Positions 43,984-53,256 are shown, counted from the first letter of the stretch. The stretch: 64,000 nt of DNA from Rugamonas rubra (GCF_900114705.1 NZ_FOTW01000027.1:1-64000), one strand, 5' to 3'. The notes: generated by a model from the sequence alone, not told the origin. Numbers and translations: made by a program.

Positions 43984-45324
43984 ATGGCAACTGCAGTCGA
44001 AACCTTGGGCAAACTCGAACGTCGTATCACGATCTCCTTCCCGCTGACTGATGTCCGCACCGAAGTTGAGAAACGCCTGAAAGTGCAAGCCAAGTCGGCT
44101 AAGGCACCAGGCTTCCGTCCGGGCAAAGTTCCTTTAAAAATGGTCGCAGCACAATACGGTTATCAGATCGAAACCGAAGTGCTGAATGACAAAGTCGGCC
44201 GCGCCTTCAACGACGCCGCCAACGAAAACAACCTGCGCGTCGCCGGCTACCCACGCATCGAACCGAAGGAAGATTCGGCCGAAGGCGTGCTGACCTTCGA
44301 CGCCACCTTCGAAGTCTATCCGGAAGTCGTGGTCGGCGATCTGACCACCGTGGAAATCGAAACCGTCAAGGCCGAAGTGTCGGAAGCGGAAATCGACAAG
44401 ACCATCGACATCCTGCGCAAGCAGCGCGTGCACTTCCACACCAAGGGTGAGGCTGGTGAACACGGCGACGGCGGCGCGGCGATTGCCGCCAACGGCGACC
44501 GCGTGAGCGTCGACTTCGTCGGCTCGATCGACGGCGTTGAATTCCCAGGCGGCAAAGCCGACGACTACGCCTTCGTGCTCGGCGAAGGCCGCATGCTGCC
44601 GGAATTCGAAGCAGCCACCATCGGCCTGAAGGTCGGCGAAGCCAAGACCTTCCCACTGGCCTTCCCAGAGGACTACCATGGTAAAGACGTGGCCGGCAAG
44701 ACCGCCTCGTTCACCATCACGCTGAAAAAGCTGGAATGGGCGCACCTGCCGGAAGTCAACGGCGAATTCGCCAAGTCGCTCGGCGTGGCCGATGGCGACA
44801 TCGCCAAAATGCGCGAAGACATCAAAGTCAACCTGGAACGCGAAGTCGCCGGCCGTGTCAAGGCCCGCAACAAGGAAGCCGTGATGGACGCGCTGGTCAA
44901 GACCGCCAGCCTGGACGTGCCACAAGCCCTGATCGCCCAAGACAGCGAGCGTCTGGCCGACATGACCCGCCAAGACATGGCGCAGCGCGGCATGAACATC
45001 AAGGACGTGCCTTTCCCGGCCGAACTGTTCGCTGAAAAAGCCGAGCGTCGCGTACGCCTGGGCCTGATCCTGTCGCAACTGGTTGGCGACAACAAGCTGC
45101 AAGCCACGCCTGAGCAAGTCAAAGCGCAAGTCGAAGACTTCGCCCAAAGCTACGAAGACCCGCGCGAAGTGCTGAAGTACTACTACAGCGACCGTCGCCG
45201 TCTGGCTGAAGTCGAAGCCCTTGTATTGGAAGAAAACGTCGTCAACTACGTACTGGGCCTGTCCAAGTCGTCGTCCAAGGTTGTCGCTTTCGACGAATTG
45301 ATGGGAAGCAACGCTCAAGCGTAA
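43984..45324 (+). CDS. tig: Trigger factor
   Basis: 446 residues. N-terminal ribosome-binding domain with the GFRPGKVPLKMV signature (residues 43-54), central FKBP-type peptidyl-prolyl isomerase domain (about 165-245, with VSVDFVGSIDGVEFPGGKADDY) and a C-terminal helical chaperone domain. It binds ribosomal protein L23 at the tunnel exit and folds nascent chains. Codon use is less GC-biased than in neighbours, as usual for a highly expressed gene. Followed by clpP and clpX in the conserved order. Confidence 0.97.
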   Translation: MATAVETLGKLERRITISFPLTDVRTEVEKRLKVQAKSAKAPGFRPGKVPLKMVAAQYGYQIETEVLNDKVGRAFNDAANENNLRVAGYPRIEPKEDSAEGVLTFDATFEVYPEVVVGDLTTVEIETVKAEVSEAEIDKTIDILRKQRVHFHTKGEAGEHGDGGAAIAANGDRVSVDFVGSIDGVEFPGGKADDYAFVLGEGRMLPEFEAATIGLKVGEAKTFPLAFPEDYHGKDVAGKTASFTITLKKLEWAHLPEVNGEFAKSLGVADGDIAKMREDIKVNLEREVAGRVKARNKEAVMDALVKTASLDVPQALIAQDSERLADMTRQDMAQRGMNIKDVPFPAELFAEKAERRVRLGLILSQLVGDNKLQATPEQVKAQVEDFAQSYEDPREVLKYYYSDRRRLAEVEALVLEENVVNYVLGLSKSSSKVVAFDELMGSNAQA

Positions 45325-45345
45325 TCCAGCTTAGGCTAGAATAAG

Positions 45346-45400
45346 GACGGTCTCCGGTAGTCCTCCGCCCCTCGGGCGGGGTGGTTGCCGCGAGGCCGTC
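45346..45400 (+). promoter_or_regulatory. Structured leader between tig and clpP
   Basis: Outer 9-bp stem GACGGTCTC/GAGGCCGTC (one G-U pair) enclosing an inner stem CCGCCC/GGGCGG with a three-base loop. No U tract follows, so it is not a simple terminator. TAGAAT at 45337-45342 could be a -10 that would place the structure at the 5' end of a clpP transcript. Confidence 0.45.
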
Positions 45401-45436
45401 TGGCAATCGAACCTGGCTGCTTCACAAGGAAAAGGA

Positions 45437-46063
45437 ATGACTGGTATGAACCGAAATCCGGCGCTGGACACACAAATGCTCGGCCTGGTGCCGATGGTGG
45501 TCGAACAGAGCGGCCGCGGCGAGCGCTCCTACGACATCTATTCGCGCCTGCTCAAAGAGCGCGTGATCTTCATGGTTGGCCCCGTCAACGACCAGATGGC
45601 GAACTTGATCGTCGCCCAGCTGTTGTTCCTGGAGAGCGAAAATCCCGACAAGGACATCTCGCTCTACATCAACTCGCCTGGCGGCTCGGTCTCGGCCGGC
45701 ATGGCCATCTTCGACACGATGCAGTTCATCAAGCCCGACGTCTCGACGTTGTGCACCGGCATGGCCGCCTCGATGGGCGCCTTCCTGCTGGCCGCCGGCG
45801 CCAAGGGCAAGCGCTTCTCGCTGCCGAACTCGCGCATTATGATTCACCAGCCGTCCGGTGGCTCGCAGGGCCAGGCCTCCGACATCGAGATCCAGGCCAA
45901 GGAAATCCTGTACCTGCGCCATCGCCTGAACAGCATCCTGGCGGAACGCACCGGCCAAACGGTCGAGCAGATCGCCAAGGACACGGACCGCGACCGCTTC
46001 CTGTCCGCCGACGAGGCCGCAGAGTACGGTTTGATCGACAAAGTGTTGACCAGCCGCGCTTGA
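45437..46063 (+). CDS. clpP: ATP-dependent Clp protease proteolytic subunit
   Basis: 208 residues. Catalytic triad Ser112 (GMAASMG), His137 (IMIHQP) and Asp186 (DTDRDRFLS). The MVVEQSGRGERSYDIYSRLL start and INSPGGSV oxyanion segment are canonical. AAGGAAAAGGA precedes the ATG. It forms the tetradecameric chamber fed by ClpX, encoded downstream beyond a terminator, or ClpA. A short propeptide (MTGMNRNPALDTQ) is probably removed by self-cleavage. Confidence 0.97.
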   Translation: MTGMNRNPALDTQMLGLVPMVVEQSGRGERSYDIYSRLLKERVIFMVGPVNDQMANLIVAQLLFLESENPDKDISLYINSPGGSVSAGMAIFDTMQFIKPDVSTLCTGMAASMGAFLLAAGAKGKRFSLPNSRIMIHQPSGGSQGQASDIEIQAKEILYLRHRLNSILAERTGQTVEQIAKDTDRDRFLSADEAAEYGLIDKVLTSRA

Positions 46064-46090
46064 TGCGTCCCAAGCGGTATTGCTAAAAAA

Positions 46091-46126
46091 ACGCCCGGAC
46101 GATCAATCGTTCGGGCGTTTCGTTTT
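46091..46126 (+). terminator. Terminator between clpP and clpX
   Basis: Stem ACGCCCGGACGAT/ATCGTTCGGGCGT (one G-U pair) with almost no loop, followed by TTCGTTTT; A-rich on the upstream side, so it may act in both directions. It implies that clpX also has its own promoter in the following 100 bp. Confidence 0.75.
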
Positions 46127-46226
46127 CATTTCGGGTAGCATGGTGGTTACGCGCGGTCTTTTCCGTGGCAAACATGCTTTCCGGCAACAGCAACACCCCC
46201 ACTGCTAAACCAAAGAAAACTGCCCC

Positions 46227-47495
46227 ATGTCAGACAAAAAATCCTCCAGCGGCGAAAAATTACTGTACTGCTCGTTTTGCGGCAAGAGCCAGCACGAGGT
46301 AAAGAAACTCATCGCCGGCCCGTCGGTGTTCATCTGCGACGAATGCATTGACCTGTGCAATGACATCATCCGCGACGAAACCTCGGCCATCGAGTCGGTC
46401 GCCGGCGCCAAGTCCGACCTGCCGACCCCGCATGAAATCAAGGATCTGCTCGACCAGTACGTGATCGGCCAGCAAACGGCCAAGCGCATCCTGTCGGTGG
46501 CGGTGTACAACCACTACAAGCGGCTCAAGCACCTGGGCAAAAAAGACGACATCGAACTGGCCAAGAGCAACATCCTGCTGGTCGGCCCCACCGGCTCCGG
46601 CAAGACCCTGCTGGCGCAGACCCTGGCGCGCATGCTCAACGTGCCCTTCGTCATCGCCGACGCCACCACGCTGACCGAAGCGGGCTATGTGGGCGAGGAT
46701 GTCGAGAATATCATCCAGAAACTGTTGCAAAGCTGCAACTACGATGTCGAGAAGGCCCAGCGCGGCATCGTCTACATCGACGAGATCGACAAGATCTCGC
46801 GCAAGTCGGACAACCCGTCGATCACCCGCGACGTCTCGGGCGAGGGCGTGCAGCAGGCGCTGCTGAAACTGATCGAGGGCACCATGGCCTCGGTGCCGCC
46901 ACAGGGCGGCCGCAAGCACCCCAACCAGGACTTCGTGCAGATCGACACGACCAACATCATGTTCATCTGCGGCGGCGCCTTCGACGGCCTGGCCAAGGTG
47001 ATCTCCAACCGTTCCGAGAAGAGCGGCATCGGCTTCTCGGCCAGCGTGAAGAGCAAGTCCGAGCGTTCCGCCAGCGACGTGCTGCTGGAAGCCGAACCGG
47101 AGGATCTGATCAAGTTCGGTCTGATCCCCGAACTGGTCGGCCGTCTGCCGGTGGTGGCGACCTTGTCCGAGCTGACCGAAGAGGCGCTGATCCAGATTCT
47201 GATCGAGCCGAAGAACGCCCTGGTTAAACAGTACTCGAAGCTGCTCGACATGGAAGGCGCCGAGCTGGAGATTCGTCCGGCCGCACTGCACGCCATCGCC
47301 AAGAAGGCGCTGGCGCGCAAGACCGGCGCCCGTGGCCTGCGCTCCATCCTCGAGCACGCGCTGCTCGACGTGATGTACGAACTGCCCAACGAGCAGAACG
47401 TCACCAAGGTGGTGATCGACGAGAACACCATCACCAGTGGCGCCAAGCCGTTATTGATTTATCAGGAACCGGCCAAGGCCTCGGGCGAGAATTAA
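46227..47495 (+). CDS. clpX: ATP-dependent Clp protease ATP-binding subunit
   Basis: 422 residues. Zinc-binding domain with Cys15/Cys18 and Cys37/Cys40 (CSFC, CDEC), Walker A GPTGSGKTLLAQ, Walker B IVYIDEIDKI, the sensor and RKHPNQDF pore region, and arginine finger GLIPELVGRLP. Hexameric unfoldase delivering substrates to ClpP. The position after clpP is conserved. Length is standard (about 424). Confidence 0.97.
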   Translation: MSDKKSSSGEKLLYCSFCGKSQHEVKKLIAGPSVFICDECIDLCNDIIRDETSAIESVAGAKSDLPTPHEIKDLLDQYVIGQQTAKRILSVAVYNHYKRLKHLGKKDDIELAKSNILLVGPTGSGKTLLAQTLARMLNVPFVIADATTLTEAGYVGEDVENIIQKLLQSCNYDVEKAQRGIVYIDEIDKISRKSDNPSITRDVSGEGVQQALLKLIEGTMASVPPQGGRKHPNQDFVQIDTTNIMFICGGAFDGLAKVISNRSEKSGIGFSASVKSKSERSASDVLLEAEPEDLIKFGLIPELVGRLPVVATLSELTEEALIQILIEPKNALVKQYSKLLDMEGAELEIRPAALHAIAKKALARKTGARGLRSILEHALLDVMYELPNEQNVTKVVIDENTITSGAKPLLIYQEPAKASGEN

Positions 47496-47777
47496 ATACG
47501 TATTCGACATCGTCCGCACAGATGTGAAAAAATATTTCGCATCCGTGGGGCGAGGCGGTACAATTTAAATCAATAAAAGAATGCAGGCTTCAGTCGGAAA
47601 GCCACTCGCGACAGATCTGCCGCGCGTGGCTTTTTTATTTAAATTGCATTCGTTTAGAGTACGGCAGCCAAGGCTTCAGGCAATGTTTAATTGTTCTGAG
47701 AATTATTTCCGACCGCCGTCTTGTGATTTGGCAGATGAGTGCCCACATCATAAACACGCATTCTCATAAGGTACGCC
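47496..47777. other. clpX-lon intergenic region
   Basis: 282 bp. TACAAT at 47559-47564 is a possible -10 preceding a terminator-like hairpin (47601-47640), so a short leader transcript could form. I do not see a convincing sigma-32 promoter. A 62-codon ORF across the hairpin has no protein-like composition and is left out. Confidence 0.4.
47601..47640 (+). terminator. Terminator or attenuator upstream of lon
   Basis: Stem GCCACTCGCG/CGCGCGTGGC (one mismatch) with a ten-base loop, flanked by AAA and followed by TTTTTTATTT. It lies 106 bp after clpX and 137 bp before lon. Confidence 0.75.
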
Positions 47778-50189
47778 ATGACAACTTCCAAATTAACTGA
47801 GCAAACTCAACTGCCGTTATTGCCGTTGCGGGACGTTGTAGTTTTCCCGCATATGGTGATACCGCTGTTCGTAGGGCGCCCAAAATCGATCAAGGCGCTG
47901 GAAGCGGCTATGGAGCAGGGCAAGAGCATCATGCTTGCCGCCCAAAAAGCCGCCGCCAAGGACGAACCTTCTGCCTCCGATATCTACGAGATCGGTTGCG
48001 TGGCCAATATTCTGCAAATGCTGAAACTGCCGGACGGCACCGTCAAGGTGCTGGTCGAAGGCGCCCAGCGCGCCCGCATCAAGCGCATCACCGACACGCC
48101 GTCGCACTTCGTGGCCGACATCACGCCGCTCGAATCCGAGCTGGGCGACGATTCGGAAATCGAAGCGATGCGCCGCGCCATCGTTCAGCAGTTCGACCAG
48201 TACGTCAAACTCAACAAGAAAATCCCGCCGGAGATCCTCGCCTCGCTGTCCGGCATCGACGACGCCGGCCGTTTGGCCGACACCGTCGCGGCCCACCTGC
48301 CGCTCAAGCTCGAGCAAAAGCAGGTCATCCTGGAGATCTTCAGCGTCGCCAAGCGCCTTGAGCACCTGCTCGGCCAACTGGAGGGCGAACTCGACATTCT
48401 GCAGGTGGAAAAGCGCATCCGTGGCCGCGTCAAGCGCCAGATGGAGAAATCCCAGCGCGAGTACTACCTGAACGAACAGGTCAAGGCGATCCAGAAGGAA
48501 TTGGGCGAGGGCGAGGACGGTGCCGACCTCGACGAGCTGGAGAAGAAGGTGGTCTCCGCCAAGATGCCGAAGGAGGCGCTCGACAAGGCCACCGCCGAGT
48601 TGAAAAAGCTCAAGCTGATGTCGCCCATGTCGGCCGAGGCCACCGTGGTGCGCAACTACATCGACACCCTGGTCAGCCTGCCGTGGAAGAAGAAGTCCAA
48701 GGTCAACAACGACCTGACCAACGCCGAGAAGGTGTTGGAGGGCGACCACTACGGCCTCGACAAGGTCAAGGAACGCATCCTGGAATACCTCGCGGTGCAA
48801 CAACGCGTCGACAAGCTGAAGGCGCCCATCCTGTGCTTCGTCGGTCCTCCGGGCGTCGGCAAGACCTCGCTGGGCCAATCGATCGCCCGCGCCACCAACC
48901 GCAAGTTCGTGCGTATGGCGCTCGGCGGCGTGCGTGACGAGGCCGAGATCCGTGGCCACCGCCGCACCTACATCGGCTCCATGCCGGGCAAGATCCTGCA
49001 ATCGCTGGCCAAGGTTGGCGTGCGCAATCCCTTGTTCCTGCTCGACGAGGTCGACAAGATGGGCGCCGATTTCCGTGGCGACCCGTCGTCGGCCCTGCTC
49101 GAGGTGCTCGATCCGGAACAGAACCACACGTTCTCCGACCACTACATCGAGGTCGACTTCGACCTGTCCGATGTGATGTTCGTGGCCACCTCGAACTCGT
49201 ACAACATTCCGCCGGCGCTGCTCGACCGGATGGAAGTGATCCGCCTGTCGGGTTACACCGAGGACGAGAAGACCAGCATCGCGCAGCGCTATTTGTTGCC
49301 GAAGCAGATCAAGAACAACGGCCTGAAGGAAGAGGAAATCTCGGTGGCCGAGTCGGCCCTGCGCGACATCATCCGCTACTACACCCGCGAAGCCGGCGTC
49401 CGTTCGCTCGAGCGCGAAGTGTCGAAGATCTGCCGCAAGGTAGTCAAGATGCTGCTGCTGAAGAAGACCGAGAAGAAGGTCATCATCAACAGCAAGAACC
49501 TGGACAAGTTCCTGGGCGTGCGCCGCTACGATTTCGGTGTCGCCGAGAAGGAAAACCAGGTCGGCCAGGTGGTCGGTCTGGCCTGGACCGAGGTGGGCGG
49601 CGATCTGCTGACCATCGAGGCGGTGCAGATGCCGGGCAAGGGCGGCATCATCCGCACCGGCACCCTGGGCGACGTGATGAAGGAGTCGATCGAGGCGGCC
49701 CGCACCGTGGTGCGTAGTCGTGCGGCGCGCTTGGGCATCAAGTCCGACGTGTTCGAAAAGAGCGACATCCACATCCACGTGCCGGAAGGCGCAACGCCGA
49801 AGGACGGTCCTTCCGCCGGCGCGGCGATGACGGTGGCCTTGGTGTCGGTGTTCACCGGCATCCCGGTACGCGCCGACGTGGCGATGACCGGCGAGATCAC
49901 GCTGCGTGGCGAGGTGCTGCCGATCGGCGGTCTGAAGGAGAAGCTGTTGGCGGCGCATCGCGGCGGCATCAAGACCGTGCTGATCCCTGAACAAAACGTC
50001 AAGGATCTGGCCGAAATCCCGGACAACGTGAAGAACAAACTGGAGATCGTGCCGGTGCGTTGGATCGACAAAGTGCTGGAAATCGCCCTCGAACGCATGC
50101 CCGAGGCGCTGGTGGAAGTGCCTGCGGTGGAGGCCGTCGCGGCCGCCGCCGTCAAGGTGGACGGCCAGGGGGAAGTGGTAAAACACTAA
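47778..50189 (+). CDS. lon: Lon protease (endopeptidase La)
   Basis: 803 residues, bacterial LonA layout: N-terminal substrate domain (LPLLPLRDVVVFPHMVIPLFVGR), coiled linker (about 190-260), AAA+ domain with Walker A GPPGVGKTSLGQ and Walker B NPLFLLDEVDK, and C-terminal protease domain with the Ser-Lys dyad in PKDGPSAGAAM and GLKEKLLAAHRGG. It degrades misfolded and regulatory proteins. A terminator follows (50211-50243). Confidence 0.97.
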   Translation: MTTSKLTEQTQLPLLPLRDVVVFPHMVIPLFVGRPKSIKALEAAMEQGKSIMLAAQKAAAKDEPSASDIYEIGCVANILQMLKLPDGTVKVLVEGAQRARIKRITDTPSHFVADITPLESELGDDSEIEAMRRAIVQQFDQYVKLNKKIPPEILASLSGIDDAGRLADTVAAHLPLKLEQKQVILEIFSVAKRLEHLLGQLEGELDILQVEKRIRGRVKRQMEKSQREYYLNEQVKAIQKELGEGEDGADLDELEKKVVSAKMPKEALDKATAELKKLKLMSPMSAEATVVRNYIDTLVSLPWKKKSKVNNDLTNAEKVLEGDHYGLDKVKERILEYLAVQQRVDKLKAPILCFVGPPGVGKTSLGQSIARATNRKFVRMALGGVRDEAEIRGHRRTYIGSMPGKILQSLAKVGVRNPLFLLDEVDKMGADFRGDPSSALLEVLDPEQNHTFSDHYIEVDFDLSDVMFVATSNSYNIPPALLDRMEVIRLSGYTEDEKTSIAQRYLLPKQIKNNGLKEEEISVAESALRDIIRYYTREAGVRSLEREVSKICRKVVKMLLLKKTEKKVIINSKNLDKFLGVRRYDFGVAEKENQVGQVVGLAWTEVGGDLLTIEAVQMPGKGGIIRTGTLGDVMKESIEAARTVVRSRAARLGIKSDVFEKSDIHIHVPEGATPKDGPSAGAAMTVALVSVFTGIPVRADVAMTGEITLRGEVLPIGGLKEKLLAAHRGGIKTVLIPEQNVKDLAEIPDNVKNKLEIVPVRWIDKVLEIALERMPEALVEVPAVEAVAAAAVKVDGQGEVVKH

Positions 50190-50210
50190 CTTTTAGCATC
50201 TGCCAATGCC

Positions 50211-50243
50211 CAAACAAGCGCTCTAGTAGCGCTTGTTTGTTAT
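50211..50243 (+). terminator. Terminator of lon
   Basis: Perfect 12-bp stem CAAACAAGCGCT/AGCGCTTGTTTG with a five-base loop and a following TTATTT, 21 bp after the lon stop. Confidence 0.85.
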
Positions 50244-50271
50244 TTAAAGCCCATTTCCACGGGTAAAGCGC

Positions 50272-50301
50272 TTGACACGAGGGGAGTGTGGCTTGTTTAA
50301 T
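50272..50301 (+). promoter_or_regulatory. Sigma-70 promoter of hupB
   Basis: Perfect TTGACA (50272-50277), 18-bp spacer, TTTAAT (50296-50301). It lies about 88 bp upstream of the hupB start and after the lon terminator, so hupB is transcribed independently of lon. Confidence 0.7.
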
Positions 50302-50388
50302 ACGGCCTGAGATTTTTCTCTGCCGGCGGTTTTGTTTAAAACGGAATCTGGCGGTAAAACGATATAAACCTTTGTGACGGGGAAGCTA

Positions 50389-50661
50389 GTGAATAAGACT
50401 GAATTGATCGACCATATTGCCCAATCCGCTGATATTTCGAAAGCGGCTGCGGCGCGCGCGCTGGATGCGGTGATCGACGGTGTAACAACAACTCTGCAAA
50501 AGAACGACAGCGTCACCCTGGTCGGCTTTGGCACTTTCTCCGTGAGCGAACGCGCTGCCCGTACCGGCCGCAATCCGCGCACGAAAGAAGCGATCCAGAT
50601 CGATGCAGCTAAGGTCCCTAAATTTAAAGCTGGCAAAGCTTTGAAGGATGCTGTAAACTAA
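50389..50661 (+). CDS. hupB: DNA-binding protein HU-beta
   Basis: 90 residues from a GTG at 50389, behind GGGGAAG; an upstream in-frame GTG at 50374 would add five residues not found in HU. NKTELIDHIAQSADISKAAA start, the VGFGTFSVSERAARTGRNPRT DNA-binding arm with its conserved RNP loop (residue 60-65) and the KFKAGKALKDAVN end are typical. Abundant dimeric nucleoid protein that bends DNA. The usual position after lon is kept; three tRNA/ppiD features follow. Confidence 0.96.
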   Translation: MNKTELIDHIAQSADISKAAAARALDAVIDGVTTTLQKNDSVTLVGFGTFSVSERAARTGRNPRTKEAIQIDAAKVPKFKAGKALKDAVN

Positions 50662-50714
50662 CGGACTTCGGTGGGCAGCTGCGGTTTTCCCTGCTGTCGC
50701 CGGGTTGTTCTATT

Positions 50715-50790
50715 GGGGGCTTAGCTCAGTTGGTAGAGCGGCGCCCTTACAAGGCGTAGGTCGGGAGTTCGAGCCTCTCAGCCCCTACCA
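50715..50790 (+). tRNA. tRNA-Val (anticodon UAC)
   Basis: 76 nt with encoded CCA. Acceptor GGGGGCT/AGCCCCT (terminal G-U), D arm TAGCTCAGTTGGTAGAGC, anticodon loop CTTACAA with TAC, T arm GGGAGTTCGAGCCTCTC. Lies 53 bp after hupB. Confidence 0.95.
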
Positions 50791-50817
50791 AGCCGAGCAC
50801 GTAGTACAGCAGTATCT

Positions 50818-50894
50818 GGAGCGGTAGTTCAGTTGGTTAGAATACCGGCCTGTCACGCCGGGGGTCGCGGGTTCGAGTCCCGTCCGCTCCGCCA
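50818..50894 (+). tRNA. tRNA-Asp (anticodon GUC)
   Basis: 77 nt with encoded CCA. Acceptor GGAGCGG/CCGCTCC, D arm TAGTTCAGTTGGTTAGAATA, anticodon loop CTGTCAC with GTC, T arm GCGGGTTCGAGTCCCGT. 27 bp after tRNA-Val, probably one transcript ending at the terminator at 50902. Confidence 0.95.
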
Positions 50895-50901
50895 GAACAT
50901 G

Positions 50902-50938
50902 AAAACCCTGCAAGCGATTCAGCTTGCAGGGTTTTTTC
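50902..50938 (+). terminator. Terminator of the tRNA-Val/tRNA-Asp transcript
   Basis: Perfect 11-bp stem ACCCTGCAAGC/GCTTGCAGGGT with a six-base loop and TTTTTT, eight bases after tRNA-Asp. Confidence 0.9.
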
Positions 50939-51190
50939 GTTTATGCCGCCGCCACGACGATATTCTCGGCGGCGCAGTATCGCGGCGGGCCGGGGCGATT
51001 ATCTTTTCCGGCGCAACGTGGGCGTTTTGCCAATGATTTACCCTTGCTATCGCGGTAGCCGCACTGTAAAATCGCGTGATACCGATTTTTCCGGCATGTT
51101 CTTCGTTCAGTGTGCCGTGCAAGTCGTTGAATTTAAAGGGGAAGTGGGCGAAGTTTTAGCTTACCCGTCCATTCCGCCAGATCCAGAAGA
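50939..51190. other. Gap between tRNA operon and ppiD
   Basis: About 250 bp of mixed composition. Short ORFs here lack ribosome sites and protein-like composition. It should contain the ppiD promoter; I cannot place it with confidence. Confidence 0.4.
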
Positions 51191-51215
51191 GGCGAACGAA
51201 AGTTCGCCTTTTTTT
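51191..51215 (+). terminator. Short terminator just upstream of ppiD
   Basis: Stem GGCGAAC/GTTCGCC with a GAAA tetraloop and TTTTTTT, only 38 bp before the ppiD start. If active it would attenuate read-through into ppiD, so the ppiD promoter may lie upstream with an attenuator between. Confidence 0.8.
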
Positions 51216-51252
51216 GTATGTGCAAGTTCCACTCAATCCGAATTGGCTGACC

Positions 51253-53178
51253 ATGTTTGAATTTATCCGCACCCATCAACGCTTGATGCAGTTTTTCCTG
51301 ATGTTGCTCATCGTTCCGTCCTTCGCGCTGGTCGGCATCGGCAGCTACAGCGGTTTCGGCGACGACGCCAGCACCATCGCCAAGATCGACGGCCATGCGC
51401 TGACCCAGCAGGAGTTCGAGTCGGCGCTGCGCAACCAGCTCGAGAGCTATCGCCAGCGGATGGGCGCGCAGTTCGACCAGAAGCTGTTCGACACCCCCGA
51501 GTTCAAGCAAAACATCCTTGATTCGCTGATCGCCGAGCGCGCCGTCGGCGCCGAGGTGGCGCGCAGCCACCTGACCATCAGCGACGCCACCTTGCAGAAG
51601 TCCATCCTGGAAGTGTTCGGCGCCGACGGCAAGTTCGACATGGAGCGCTACAAGGCGATCCTGGGCGCGCAAGGCATCACGCCGGCGCAGAACGACGCCC
51701 GCATGCGCCGCGACCTGGCCCTGCAGCAGCTGACCACCGCCATCGAGGGCACCGCCTTCGTGCCGCGCACCGTCGCCAAGGTCGTCTCCGACATCGGCGC
51801 GCAGGAGCGCGAGGTGCAGGAGCTGGTGTTGCCGGTGGCCGAGTTCCTGCCGCAGGTCAAAGTCACCGACGAGATGGTCAAGGCCTTCTACGACAAGAAC
51901 AGCAAGTTCTTCGAGGTGCCGGAGCAGGCCAAGATCGAATACGTGCTGTTCAACAGCGACGCCGTGCAGGACCAGATCGCCGTCAACGACGCCGACGTGG
52001 CCGCCTACTACGAGCAGAACCAGAAGCGCTACGCCAGCGAGGAAACGCGCCGCGCCAGCCACATCCTGGTCGCCGTGAAGAAGGACGCCAGCGCCGCCGA
52101 CAAGGCCGCCGCCAAGGCCAAGGCCGAAGCCATCCTGGCCGAGGTGCGCAAAGCGCCGGCAGAGTTCGCCAAGATCGCCAAGGCGAAATCGGAAGATCCG
52201 GGCTCGGCCGAACTGGGCGGCGACCTGGACGTCATCAGCAAGGGCTCGCTGGTCAAGCCGGTGGAAGACGCCATCTTCAAACTCAAGCAGGGCGAGATCG
52301 GCGAGCTGGTGGCATCGGAATTCGGTTTCCACATCATCACCGTGACCTCGCTGAAAGCCTCGACCATCAAGCCGCTGGATATGGTGAAGGGCGAGATCGC
52401 CGCCGAGCTGAAGAAGCAAAAAGCCGCCAAGAAGTACTCGGAACTGGCCGAAGCCTTCACCAACACCGTCTACGAGCAAGCCGACAGCCTGAAGCCGGCG
52501 GCCGACAAGCTGAAGCTGAAAGTGGAAACCGTTGCCGGCCTGAGCCGCAAGCCGTCGCCGCAACTGGGCACGGCGCCGTTCAACAACGCCAAGTTCCTGA
52601 CCGCCTTGTTCGCCGACGACACCTTGAAGAACAAACGCAACACCGAAGCCGTCGAAGTGGCGCCTAGCACCCTGATCGCCGGCCGCGTGCTGGAATACAA
52701 ACCGGCCAGCAAGCGTCCGCTGGCCGAAGTCGATGCCCTGATCCGTCAACGCGTGACGATGGAGGAAGCCGTCAAACTGGCCAAGAAGGCCGGCGAGGAC
52801 AAGTTGGCCGCGCTGCGCAAGTCCGGCGAAGCCACCGGTTTCGGCGCCAGCAAGCTGGTGTCGCGCGCCAAGGCCGACGGCATCAACGGCGCCGCCGTGC
52901 TGCAAGTGATGAAGGCGGACACCAGCAAGCTGCCGGCCTATGTCGGTGTCGACGTGCCGGGCCTGGGCTACGGCATCTACCGCATCGCCAAGGTGCAGCA
53001 GCCGGCCGAGCAGGACGAGGCGCGCCGCAAGTCGGAGCAGGACCAGATCGCCAACATCCTGGCCCAGCAAGAGATGCACGACTACGTCGAAGTGCTCAAG
53101 CACAAGGCCAAGGTCAAGATCGTCAAGCCGATCGCCGTGGCGAGCAGCGAAGCGAAGACCGAGGGCGACGCCAAGTAA
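51253..53178 (+). CDS. ppiD: Periplasmic folding chaperone PpiD (SurA N-domain and parvulin)
   Basis: 641 residues from ATG 51253 (MFEFIRTHQRLMQFFLMLL), one N-terminal membrane helix (about 11-33) with a large periplasmic part. SurA-like N domain (IDGHALTQQEFESALRNQ), a parvulin domain at about 270-370 (ASHILVAVKKDAS, then LGGDLDVISKGSLVKPVEDAIF, EFGFHIITV), and C-terminal helices. It aids folding of newly translocated proteins near SecYEG. The position after hupB is as in many Proteobacteria. No strong ribosome site is seen. Confidence 0.93.
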   Translation: MFEFIRTHQRLMQFFLMLLIVPSFALVGIGSYSGFGDDASTIAKIDGHALTQQEFESALRNQLESYRQRMGAQFDQKLFDTPEFKQNILDSLIAERAVGAEVARSHLTISDATLQKSILEVFGADGKFDMERYKAILGAQGITPAQNDARMRRDLALQQLTTAIEGTAFVPRTVAKVVSDIGAQEREVQELVLPVAEFLPQVKVTDEMVKAFYDKNSKFFEVPEQAKIEYVLFNSDAVQDQIAVNDADVAAYYEQNQKRYASEETRRASHILVAVKKDASAADKAAAKAKAEAILAEVRKAPAEFAKIAKAKSEDPGSAELGGDLDVISKGSLVKPVEDAIFKLKQGEIGELVASEFGFHIITVTSLKASTIKPLDMVKGEIAAELKKQKAAKKYSELAEAFTNTVYEQADSLKPAADKLKLKVETVAGLSRKPSPQLGTAPFNNAKFLTALFADDTLKNKRNTEAVEVAPSTLIAGRVLEYKPASKRPLAEVDALIRQRVTMEEAVKLAKKAGEDKLAALRKSGEATGFGASKLVSRAKADGINGAAVLQVMKADTSKLPAYVGVDVPGLGYGIYRIAKVQQPAEQDEARRKSEQDQIANILAQQEMHDYVEVLKHKAKVKIVKPIAVASSEAKTEGDAK

Positions 53179-53198
53179 GCGCCGCCGCAGCAAAGAAG

Positions 53199-53226
53199 GA
53201 GCCGCTTTCGAGCGGCTTTTTTGTTG
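53199..53226 (+). terminator. Terminator of ppiD
   Basis: Stem AGCCGCT/AGCGGCT with a TTCG tetraloop and TTTTTTG, 21 bp after the ppiD stop. Confidence 0.9.
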
Positions 53227-53256
53227 CCCCTGCACCCCGATACCCCGATACGCCAC

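Noticed and set aside
47581..47769. 62-codon ORF between clpX and lon
   Set aside because: It spans a terminator hairpin, has no ribosome site and has no protein-like composition.
50943..51260. 105-codon ORF and a possible degenerate tRNA before ppiD
   Set aside because: The ORF runs through a terminator and has no ribosome site. The stretch ending ATTCCGCCA lacks T-loop and anticodon features.
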